Assembly: GCA_003554115.1 (NCBI GenBank)
Contig: PWFE01000083.1
Location: forward strand, 1-11,990
Direction of reading: 5' to 3'
Length of the DNA: 11,990 nucleotides
Source: Haloferacaceae archaeon
GTDB lineage: Archaea > Halobacteriota > Halobacteria > Halobacteriales > Haloferacaceae
The notes beneath the pieces were generated by a model. That model saw nothing but the letters and a program-made list of their open reading frames with translations. It ran no database searches and had not been told where the DNA came from. The position numbers and the translations under genes were made by a program. Positions 6,773-11,990 of this stretch are shown one piece after another (the stretch's first letter is position 1; every line of letters starts with the position of its first letter).

Positions 6773-7417
6773 TTACAGCCCGGAGACGAGATCTTCGAGC
6801 GCGGCTTTCGGATCGTCGGCCTTGGCGACACCGCTGGCAAGCAGGATACCCTCTGCGCCGAGTTCCCCTGCGGCAGTGACGTCCTCGCCCGTCGAGACGC
6901 CGGCTCCACAGAACACCTCAACTGACTCGTCGACCTCCGCAGCGGCCGATACGGCGTTGGTGACGATATCCGGATCGCCCGTTGCAACCGAGACATCACC
7001 GCCGATGAGTTCTGGCGGCTCAACAGCGACCGAATCAGGACCGAGTGCCGCGGCAGCGGCGGTCTGTTGTGGGTTGTTCGCACAGACACAGGTTTCGAGG
7101 CCTGCGCGTTCGGCTGCGCGGACGGCTGCATCGATATCAGCGAGTTTGCGGCGGTTCTCCGAGTGGTTGATCAGCGTGCCGACAGCGCCAGCCTCCGAGA
7201 CGGCTTCGGCGAGCGTGCTGCCGGTAAAGCTGCCGTACTGGTTGGGCGAGACGTGTTGGGCCCAGGTCTCGACGCCGGTCTCTGCGACCGCCGAAATCTG
7301 GGCGGCCTGTGGGGAGACAGCGATGCGGACACCCGACTCCTCGGCGACTTCGTTGGCTGCTTCGGCAACAGCGATTGGATCACACGGATACGCCTTGAGG
7401 TTCACTAAGATGAACAT
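6773..7417 (-). CDS. tpiA: Triosephosphate isomerase
   Basis: Interconverts dihydroxyacetone phosphate and glyceraldehyde 3-phosphate in glycolysis and gluconeogenesis. The 214 residues fit the short archaeal form, which lacks segments of the roughly 250-residue bacterial and eukaryotic enzyme. Seen: NLKAYP with substrate-binding Asn6 and Lys8, HSENR with catalytic His85, [10 protein letters not shown] with catalytic Glu133, and phosphate-binding GAGVS at 171-175 and ASGV at 194-197. I choose the ATG at 7417 because the protein then begins [11 protein letters not shown], as archaeal TpiA does, and a TATA-like TATTTG lies 25-30 bases upstream. An ATG at 7423 (two more residues) is possible. 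A TTG at 7444 is less likely. It follows the MBF1 gene on the same strand after about 70 bases and converges with the ATPase gene. Confidence 0.96.
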   Translation of the reverse strand: MFILVNLKAYPCDPIAVAEAANEVAEESGVRIAVSPQAAQISAVAETGVETWAQHVSPNQYGSFTGSTLAEAVSEAGAVGTLINHSENRRKLADIDAAVRAAERAGLETCVCANNPQQTAAAAALGPDSVAVEPPELIGGDVSVATGDPDIVTNAVSAAAEVDESVEVFCGAGVSTGEDVTAAGELGAEGILLASGVAKADDPKAALEDLVSGL

Positions 7418-7441
7418 ACTCATACAACGAGTCGCCTCCGT

Positions 7442-7447
7442 CAAATA
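7442..7447 (-). promoter_or_regulatory. Putative TATA-like element for tpiA
   Basis: Read on the minus strand, TATTTG is centred about 27 bases before the ATG at 7417, the spacing expected for a leaderless haloarchaeal transcript. The match to a TATA box is weak, so tpiA might also be read from upstream genes. Confidence 0.3.
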
Positions 7448-7488
7448 GGTTCAGCTTTTAGGCAGAACAGGGTGGCCGATTCGAGCGG

Positions 7489-8016
7489 CTACTCTTTGCG
7501 CTTGACGACATCGCCGAGCGTCATCGAGCCGCTCGATCCACTCGACCAGTCGGTATCGTCGACGTCAGTTCCTTCGGTGAGCGTGATTTCGAGTTTCTTT
7601 TCGAGTTTACTCTGCACATCGTCACTGGGGAGGATATCGCCACGTTCGAGTTTGCGGATCAGACTCGCCTTTTCGTTGAGTTGGTTGGCGAGTTCTTCCT
7701 GTGTGAGCCCGAGTGATTCGCGTCCCTCGCGGATGCGGTCGTCATAGTCGCCGGCAAGTTCGTCCATATCATCGAACATATCGCGTTTGCGCCGGGTCGA
7801 TCCACCACCAGAACCGCTAGACTGAGACCCACCTGAACTCGACGATTTGCCGCTGGACGAAGACGTAGAGTACTTGCTCGTTCCGCCGGTCGACTGCTGG
7901 GTTTCGACAGTCGTGCCGAACCCTTGGCAGTTCTCGCAGAGTTCGAGTTCTGCACCCTCGACTTTGGTGGTAGTCAGCGACGACTCCTGAGAACCACACA
8001 TCTCACATTGGGGCAT
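7489..8016 (-). CDS. Archaeal multiprotein bridging factor 1-like transcription factor (aMBF1)
   Basis: Zinc-ribbon plus helix-turn-helix protein of 175 residues. Eukaryotic MBF1 bridges TBP and activators; archaeal versions are also linked to the ribosome. Seen: zinc ligands Cys4, Cys7, Cys27 and Cys30, a Ser/Gly-rich linker at 39-73, a basic patch RRKR at 75-78, then a Cro/C1-type helix-turn-helix at about 94-146 (REGRESLGLTQEELA followed by SLIRKLERGDILPS). A second acidic Ser/Gly tail ends in MTLGDVVKRKE. I start at the ATG at 8016, where MPQCEMCG begins the zinc ribbon; a longer frame to 8103 would run back into the gene upstream and is unlikely. A TATA box at 8041-8046 gives a leaderless transcript from this start. 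Same strand and order as the upstream lipid-synthesis gene, with its own promoter. Confidence 0.95.
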   Translation of the reverse strand: MPQCEMCGSQESSLTTTKVEGAELELCENCQGFGTTVETQQSTGGTSKYSTSSSSGKSSSSGGSQSSGSGGGSTRRKRDMFDDMDELAGDYDDRIREGRESLGLTQEELANQLNEKASLIRKLERGDILPSDDVQSKLEKKLEITLTEGTDVDDTDWSSGSSGSMTLGDVVKRKE

Positions 8017-8040
8017 ACTCCCCGGTAGCGTTCGACCCGG

Positions 8041-8046
8041 TATAAA
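8041..8046 (-). promoter_or_regulatory. TATA box of the aMBF1 gene
   Basis: TTTATA read in reverse is centred 27-28 bases before the ATG at 8016. This is the classic spacing for a haloarchaeal leaderless mRNA and supports the chosen start. It lies in the 67-base gap after the phosphatidyltransferase gene, so aMBF1 can be expressed separately from the hisC unit. Confidence 0.65.
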
Positions 8047-8083
8047 CCATGCGCCGTCGACCACACTCGCCGCCCGGCAGCCG

Positions 8084-8686
8084 CTACAGGTCCGACCACG
8101 CACCCCAGAACCGCTGGAAGGCAGTCAGATGCCCGACAATCGCAAAGAACACCAACAGGAGTTCAATCACGCCATAACCGACAACGACCGGTCCGGAAAC
8201 GACTGCCGCGACGAAGCCGGCGATAGTGATCAACACCAGCCGATCTGCCCGGCCGACGAGCCCGCCGTAGGCCCGACCAAGCCCGACGGCCTGAATCTGT
8301 GTGCCGAGGTAGGATGTCATTAACACGCCGGTGACGGCCAGAAAGCCAAGCGCGAAGTTCTCGACGCCCGCAGCTAGGCCCCCAATAATTATAAGATCGG
8401 CATACCGGTCGATCACGTGATCCAGCAGATCACCAGCCTTCGAGGCGACACCCTGCTTGCGGGCGAGCGCGCCGTCGACCAGATCCAACCAGCCGTTGAG
8501 CAACACCAACACGCCACCTACTGCATACCACAGCGGCTCGCCAGCCACGAAGGCGGCAGCGGCGGCCCCTGCGACCAACAGTGACAGCACACTCACGCTG
8601 TTTGGTGTCAGTCCAAGACTGTCGGCCGCACTTACGAAAGGAGCCAAGATTCGCTCGGCCAGTGGCCGGAACGCATCAAGCGTCAT
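8084..8686 (-). CDS. CDP-alcohol phosphatidyltransferase (probable archaetidylinositol phosphate synthase type)
   Basis: Integral membrane enzyme that replaces CMP on a CDP-activated archaeal ether lipid with a polar alcohol phosphate, making a phospholipid head group. The 200 residues carry the complete family signature: Asp68, then DGALAR at 71-76, Gly85, Asp89 and Asp93, with the exact spacing D-x2-DG-x2-AR-x8-G-x3-D-x3-D. Hydrophobic segments lie near 31-48, 51-67, 95-110, 112-125, 148-165 and 168-186, matching the six-helix fold. The start ATG shares ATGA with the stop of the kinase gene upstream, so the two are translationally coupled. The sequence does not prove the acceptor. Inositol phosphate is my inference from small archaeal members of this length; glycerol phosphate or serine cannot be excluded. 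Confidence 0.9.
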   Translation of the reverse strand: MTLDAFRPLAERILAPFVSAADSLGLTPNSVSVLSLLVAGAAAAAFVAGEPLWYAVGGVLVLLNGWLDLVDGALARKQGVASKAGDLLDHVIDRYADLIIIGGLAAGVENFALGFLAVTGVLMTSYLGTQIQAVGLGRAYGGLVGRADRLVLITIAGFVAAVVSGPVVVGYGVIELLLVFFAIVGHLTAFQRFWGAWSDL

Positions 8687-9219
8687 GGTATAAGATACTC
8701 CGTGAAGTCGACCTCGCCGGCGCGTGGCTCGCGATCGCCCCTGATTACCGCCGCAATCTCATCGGCAACCGCATCAGGCGAGCGGTCGGTGGTGTTGAGT
8801 TCGTAGATCGCCGCTCGGCCATGGCGGTCGACGGCCTCTGTGAGCACGACATCCAGTGCCTCGCCTTCGGCGTTTTCGCGGGCCTTTTCGGGAGAATCAC
8901 CTCGGTCCCGTAGTCGGCTTTCGAGTGTCGCAGGGTCACACCGCAAAACAACCACACGATCAACATCGAAGTGGTGTGCGAGGTGAGACTCAAGAATGCC
9001 GTCCCACTCACCAAGATGGGAGTCGACGGCCTCGAAATCCGTAATAAGCGAATCACGGTCGACGTCTCGGTCGCTCCACAGTTCGTGGGCTTTGATCTCG
9101 TCGTTGAGATGGATGACCGATCGATCAATTCCCCGGTCGACCAGCCGCTCGGTCGCGGTTGTTTTCCCCGTTCCCGGTGTGCCCGTCACCGCGATTCGCT
9201 GTGGATCGGTGTCGCTCAC
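8683..9219 (-). CDS. AK6/Fap7-type adenylate kinase-like NTPase
   Basis: Small P-loop nucleotide kinase/ATPase of 178 residues. Eukaryotic Fap7 (AK6) assists late maturation of the small ribosomal subunit together with the uS11 protein; archaeal members are taken to do the same. Seen: P-loop GTPGTGKT at 13-20, ESHLAHHF at 77-84 in the NMP-binding region, VVVLRCDP at 89-96, then RLRDRGDSPEKARENAEGE at about 102-120, which is the lid and the most typical AK6 stretch, and DVVLTEA at 123-129. It starts with GTG, overlapping the hisC stop as GTGA, and its own stop overlaps the next start as ATGA. Translation is therefore coupled on both sides. Ordinary adenylate kinase is less likely because of the short length and lid type. 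Confidence 0.9.
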   Translation of the reverse strand: MSDTDPQRIAVTGTPGTGKTTATERLVDRGIDRSVIHLNDEIKAHELWSDRDVDRDSLITDFEAVDSHLGEWDGILESHLAHHFDVDRVVVLRCDPATLESRLRDRGDSPEKARENAEGEALDVVLTEAVDRHGRAAIYELNTTDRSPDAVADEIAAVIRGDREPRAGEVDFTEYLIP

Positions 9220-10304
9220 GTTGGAGCCACCTCAGCCAGAATCTCGTTTAGCGTCTCGACTGCCTGCTTCGTCTCTTCGCGCGTGCCACACGAGATTCGG
9301 ACATAACCCGACAGCCCGAAGCTTGTACAATCCCGGATGATGATACCCTCGCGTTGGCTTCGTTCGGCGACTGTTTCGGCGTCGCCGACCTCTGCGAGCA
9401 CGAAGTTGCCCGCGCTGTCGACGGTTGGCACGTCGAGTTCGTCGGCAAGATACTCGCGTGCCCAGCGGGCGGTTTCGACGGACGCCTCAACGTGATCGTC
9501 ATCATCGAGTGCGGCAAGTGCGGCCCGGCAGGCCAGCTCGTTGGCCGCAAACGGGGTGTTAACTCGTCCATACGCGTCTGCCCACGCAGTGGGAACCGCA
9601 CAGTAGCCAATTCGGAGTCCGGCGAGTCCGTAGGCTTTTGAGAACGTCCGAAGGACGGCTAGGTTGTCGTACGAATCGAGGAGCTCGATGCTGCTCGGTC
9701 GCTCGGAGTACTCACCGTAGGCTTCGTCTACCACCACCAGCGTGTGGTCGTCGACGGCCGCAAGCAGCGTTTCAATCTCTTCGCGTGCCCACTCAGTGCC
9801 AGTGGGGTTGTGCGGCGAAGTGACGTGGACGAGTCGCTCGCCACTGTAGCTATCGAGAACGATATCGGCATTTTGTGCGAAGTCGTCGGCCGCCGAAAGT
9901 TCATAGGTGGCGACTTCTCCGTGGTGGTGTCGCGCGCTCATCGAGTAGTAAGCGAAGCCCGGATCGGGGACGAGCACCGACTGGCCGGGTTCAAGCATCG
10001 CACGGGAGAGATAATCAATCGACCCGTCTGCACCCGGTGAGACCCAGATCTGATCGCTTGTTAGGTCCCACTTATTCGCTAACTTCTCGGTGAGGTCCGT
10101 GTGAGCAGCTTTGGGGTAGACGTGCAGTCCCGCTTTGGCCCGTTCGGTGACAGCCTCGATGGCTTTTGGGCTTGAGCCGTGTGGGTTTTCGTTCGACGAG
10201 AGTTTGATGAGCTCGTCGGTCTTGAGCCCGAGTTCGCGGGCGACCTCTTCGATTCCCCGGCCCGGCACGTATGGGCTGGTTGCTGAGAGATCACGTGGTT
10301 GCAT
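9216..10304 (-). CDS. hisC: Histidinol-phosphate aminotransferase
   Basis: PLP-dependent class I/II aminotransferase of 362 residues. It moves an amino group from glutamate to imidazole acetol phosphate, giving histidinol phosphate for histidine synthesis. Seen: KLSSNENPHGSSP at 34-46 in the N-terminal substrate region, HNPTG at 165-169 (Asn166), DEAYGEY at 193-199 (Asp193 pairs with the pyridine nitrogen), FSKAYGLAGLRIGY at 221-234 with Lys223 forming the Schiff base and Arg231 holding phosphate, and YVRISCG at 334-340 whose Arg336 binds the substrate carboxylate. The length fits the family. It is the first gene of the overlapping hisC-kinase-phosphatidyltransferase unit. A TATA-like element lies 25-30 bases before the ATG. 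No other his gene is nearby, as is usual for scattered haloarchaeal his genes. Confidence 0.96.
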   Translation of the reverse strand: MQPRDLSATSPYVPGRGIEEVARELGLKTDELIKLSSNENPHGSSPKAIEAVTERAKAGLHVYPKAAHTDLTEKLANKWDLTSDQIWVSPGADGSIDYLSRAMLEPGQSVLVPDPGFAYYSMSARHHHGEVATYELSAADDFAQNADIVLDSYSGERLVHVTSPHNPTGTEWAREEIETLLAAVDDHTLVVVDEAYGEYSERPSSIELLDSYDNLAVLRTFSKAYGLAGLRIGYCAVPTAWADAYGRVNTPFAANELACRAALAALDDDDHVEASVETARWAREYLADELDVPTVDSAGNFVLAEVGDAETVAERSQREGIIIRDCTSFGLSGYVRISCGTREETKQAVETLNEILAEVAPT

Positions 10305-10576
10305 AGTCGCTCAAAGCAGACGCCGCCTCTTAAGCGTGATTACACGTCTCGGCCGGTAGATAGCCGATATTGCCGGCCTGTCGACTACTCGACCACGACG
10401 TGTTCGATCAATCCTGTCTCGGATGACACTTCGACCTACTGGGCGTCGGGTATGAACACAGATGCCACAGCGTCGACCGTAGCGTTTCGAACCGTTCGGA
10501 TCCTGTGTCGTTCGTCGAATTCATGAACGTTCAGCTGTTTACTGAAATTCAGATGCTAACCGTTCCGATTCGCCGT
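10305..10576. other. Intergenic stretch between the MscS gene and hisC
   Basis: This 272-base gap holds the hisC promoter near its left end. A short inverted repeat GGCCGG (10351-10356) and CCGGCC (10373-10378) with a 16-base loop lies just upstream of that promoter. A 38-residue minus-strand frame (10408-10524) starts with ATG but has no recognisable content or ribosome binding site. Nothing else is recognised, and no clear terminator follows the MscS gene. Confidence 0.45.
10329..10334 (-). promoter_or_regulatory. Putative TATA-like element of the hisC unit
   Basis: CTTAAG lies 25-30 bases before the hisC ATG, the same spacing seen for the aMBF1 promoter, and predicts a leaderless transcript. 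The match to the TATA consensus is partial. Confidence 0.4.
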
Positions 10577-11524
10577 TCACTGCGGTCGGCGGTCTGGGTG
10601 TTCGACCTGATCGGGCCACGGTGGTGTCGACCCGTTGAACGAGACGCTCGCTCGGCCGCTGGTTTCGTCGAAAACATGGTGGGTTCGGGGATACGCAAGC
10701 GAGAGATCCGAGTCGTCGAACGCCGCGTTGAGCACCCGCAACACCTGTGAGCGGACGCCCTTGAGATGGTACGGTTCAAACACCCAGAACCGGAGTTCGA
10801 TCTCCGCACCACGCTCGCCGAATTTCGTCACGAACGCTGTCGGAGCGGCTGGATATCGGTTACCGCCCATCCTGATCGAGGGGCCGCCGTCGACGACGGC
10901 GTCGATGTTGCTGACGGCTGTCTCGGTGTCCTCGATGGCGGCTTCGAGATCACTTTCGTAAGTAACTGTAAATGACACCGAGTGCCACGAACGTTCGTCG
11001 TCCTCGCTGTAGTTAACGACATCCCGGCTGTGAATGCTATCGTTGGGAATCAACAACGTCGTGTTTTCGAGCGTGTGAATCTTCGTATAGCGGAGTGTGA
11101 TCTCCCTAATGTAGCCTAACCGGTCGGCGTCTTCGAGTTCGATCAGATCGCCGACCTCGTAGGGACGGTTGACCAGAACGAACAGCCCATTGATAAGACT
11201 GCCGAGCAGCGGCGCGAGGATGTAGGCAATCGCGGCGGTCAGCACGGTGACCGAAAGCAGGACGTTTTCGGGTTCGTACCCCAACACGTTGGCCACCGTG
11301 AACAGCGCAATCACCATCACAATCGCTCGGAACACACCGAGGAGCGTTTCGGCAACGCTAACGCGCGGAATCTGTTTGACGAACTGCGGTTTGATCAGCC
11401 GTGAGACGAGTTTCGCACCGTACCAGCTCCCCACAAGAATGAGTACGGCCGCAAGCAGCGGGGTACCCGGCCGAAGCATTTCGGGGACGAGTTGCCAAAG
11501 CGCGCCCTGGTGTAAATGAAGCAT
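10577..11524 (-). CDS. MscS-family mechanosensitive ion channel
   Basis: Membrane channel expected to open under membrane tension and release solutes during hypo-osmotic shock, highly relevant for a halophile. It has 315 residues and resembles the compact three-helix MscS plan. Seen: hydrophobic segments near 20-42, 62-82 and 88-118, the last being the pore-lining helix with the small-residue-rich AAIAYILAPLLGSLINGL. The beta domain follows at about 120-172 (NRPYEVGDLIEL, then GYIREITLRYTKIHTLENTTLLIPN), and then an alpha/beta C-terminal domain at about 178-285. The final 30 residues are Pro-rich and likely flexible. The first 19 residues are amphipathic and probably extracytoplasmic. No good TATA box is seen upstream; two palindromes lie in the gap to the hydrolase gene, so the channel may be co-transcribed with it. 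Confidence 0.93.
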   Translation of the reverse strand: MLHLHQGALWQLVPEMLRPGTPLLAAVLILVGSWYGAKLVSRLIKPQFVKQIPRVSVAETLLGVFRAIVMVIALFTVANVLGYEPENVLLSVTVLTAAIAYILAPLLGSLINGLFVLVNRPYEVGDLIELEDADRLGYIREITLRYTKIHTLENTTLLIPNDSIHSRDVVNYSEDDERSWHSVSFTVTYESDLEAAIEDTETAVSNIDAVVDGGPSIRMGGNRYPAAPTAFVTKFGERGAEIELRFWVFEPYHLKGVRSQVLRVLNAAFDDSDLSLAYPRTHHVFDETSGRASVSFNGSTPPWPDQVEHPDRRPQ

Positions 11525-11533
11525 ACGGTCCCT

Positions 11534-11549
11534 TCGCCATCGATGGCGA
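11534..11549. repeat. Perfect 16-base palindrome upstream of the MscS gene
   Basis: TCGCCATCGATGGCGA is identical to its reverse complement. It begins ten bases before the MscS start codon (which is read leftward from 11524). The place and symmetry suit an operator for a dimeric repressor, though coincidence is possible. Confidence 0.5.
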
Positions 11550-11573
11550 CAGGGTTACTGTCCACCTACGACT

Positions 11574-11592
11574 GAGTAGTCGTCGACTACTC
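11574..11592. repeat. Inverted repeat with 9-base arms between the hydrolase and MscS genes
   Basis: GAGTAGTCG and CGACTACTC are perfect complementary arms around a single base. The site is 23 bases downstream of the hydrolase stop and 50 bases upstream of the MscS start. No T-run follows in the direction of transcription, so it is not an obvious terminator; an operator is as likely. Confidence 0.5.
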
Positions 11593-11614
11593 TCGACTGT
11601 TGGCCGTCTACTGG

Positions 11615-11990
11615 CTAGTTTTCGGCTGAAACCTGTACGTCGTGCTCCAGTGTCCCGATTCCTGCAATCTCGACTTCGACGTGGTCGCCATCCGACAGCG
11701 GCCCGACGCCTGCAGGTGTACCCGTTGAGATCACATCTCCCGGCTCAAGTGTGAGATACGACGTAATTTCGGCGATCAACTCGGGCACCGAAAAGAAAAA
11801 CTGGTCTACCGTCGACTGTTGTTTGGTCTCGCCGTTGATTCGGAGTTCGATCGCGGCGTCTTCGGGTACTTCATCCGGTGTCGCAATGACCGGACCCATC
11901 GGTGCAGCGTTGTCGAACGCCTTCCCGCGAACCCAGTTTTGCTCTCGGTCCTGGTCGTCTCGGTTCGAGATGTCGTTCAGGCAGGTGTAC
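11615..11990 (-). CDS. Fumarylacetoacetate hydrolase-family protein (partial, N-terminus missing)
   Basis: C-terminal 124 residues of an enzyme of the FAH superfamily, whose members cleave or isomerise beta-diketo acids, often in aromatic-compound breakdown or as oxaloacetate decarboxylases. The frame is open to the right window edge, so the start and the N-terminal catalytic Glu motif are not visible. Seen in the part present: NDISNRDDQ, the active-site region GKAFDNAAPMGP with its Lys, FSVPELIAEITSYLTLEPGDVI, and the hallmark STGTPAGVG loop near the end, followed by DGDHVEVEIAGIGTL. An internal ATG at 11899 is not the start because homologous residues precede it. Typical members are 220-280 residues, so roughly half is missing. 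The precise substrate cannot be told from sequence. Confidence 0.93.
   Translation of the reverse strand, partial: YTCLNDISNRDDQDREQNWVRGKAFDNAAPMGPVIATPDEVPEDAAIELRINGETKQQSTVDQFFFSVPELIAEITSYLTLEPGDVISTGTPAGVGPLSDGDHVEVEIAGIGTLEHDVQVSAEN

Noticed and set aside
8017..8103. N-terminal extension of the aMBF1 frame by 29 residues
   Set aside because: It would overlap the end of the phosphatidyltransferase gene and the TATA box. The zinc ribbon begins right at the ATG at 8016, which has leaderless promoter spacing.
10351..10378. GGCCGG/CCGGCC inverted repeat upstream of hisC
   Set aside because: Six-base GC-only arms that are self-complementary, with a 16-base loop, are expected by chance in this GC-rich DNA.
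10408..10524. 38-residue minus-strand frame between the MscS gene and hisC
   Set aside because: No ribosome binding site, promoter or recognisable content; length is within chance expectation.

Overview
The window looks like a halophilic archaeal chromosome (class Halobacteria). Signs of this are very acidic proteins, TATA-like boxes about 27 bases upstream of start codons with little or no leader, an archaeal short triosephosphate isomerase, an archaeal MBF1, and a CDP-alcohol phosphatidyltransferase beside an AK6-type kinase and hisC. I cannot name genus or species. No RNA gene, CRISPR array or insertion sequence is visible.

Left part (1-3650) is a surface-sugar module. An NAD-dependent sugar-nucleotide epimerase (cut by the window start) and a sugar-1-phosphate nucleotidyltransferase overlap by 8 bases on the minus strand. 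Divergent from them, across an AT-rich promoter region, lies a large family 2 glycosyltransferase with two C-terminal membrane segments and an unusual N-terminal half. Together they probably make an activated sugar and transfer it to a lipid carrier or glycan. The glycosyltransferase gene is less GC-rich than its neighbours and holds several CTAG sites, which fits an exchangeable glycosylation locus.

Middle part (3651-6748) holds the most unexpected feature. The apparently empty stretch after the glycosyltransferase contains a decayed, frameshifted copy of the 5' end of the HerA-like ATPase gene, whose intact copy starts at 4658. The two copies are 872 bases apart and a minus-strand five-helix membrane protein sits between them. 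The intact ATPase gene is also preceded by a 10-codon open frame with a strong Shine-Dalgarno sequence; its stop directly abuts the ATPase start.

Right part (6773-11990) is housekeeping, all on the minus strand. In transcription order it holds a partial fumarylacetoacetate hydrolase-family enzyme, an MscS-type channel, then hisC, an AK6/Fap7-type kinase and a CDP-alcohol phosphatidyltransferase joined by 4-base overlaps, then the MBF1 regulator and tpiA. The last two appear to have their own promoters. Two perfect palindromes lie between the hydrolase and the channel gene.

No wholly new multi-gene system is evident. The best leads are the relic ATPase copy, the upstream mini-ORF and the duplicated half-domain in the glycosyltransferase.
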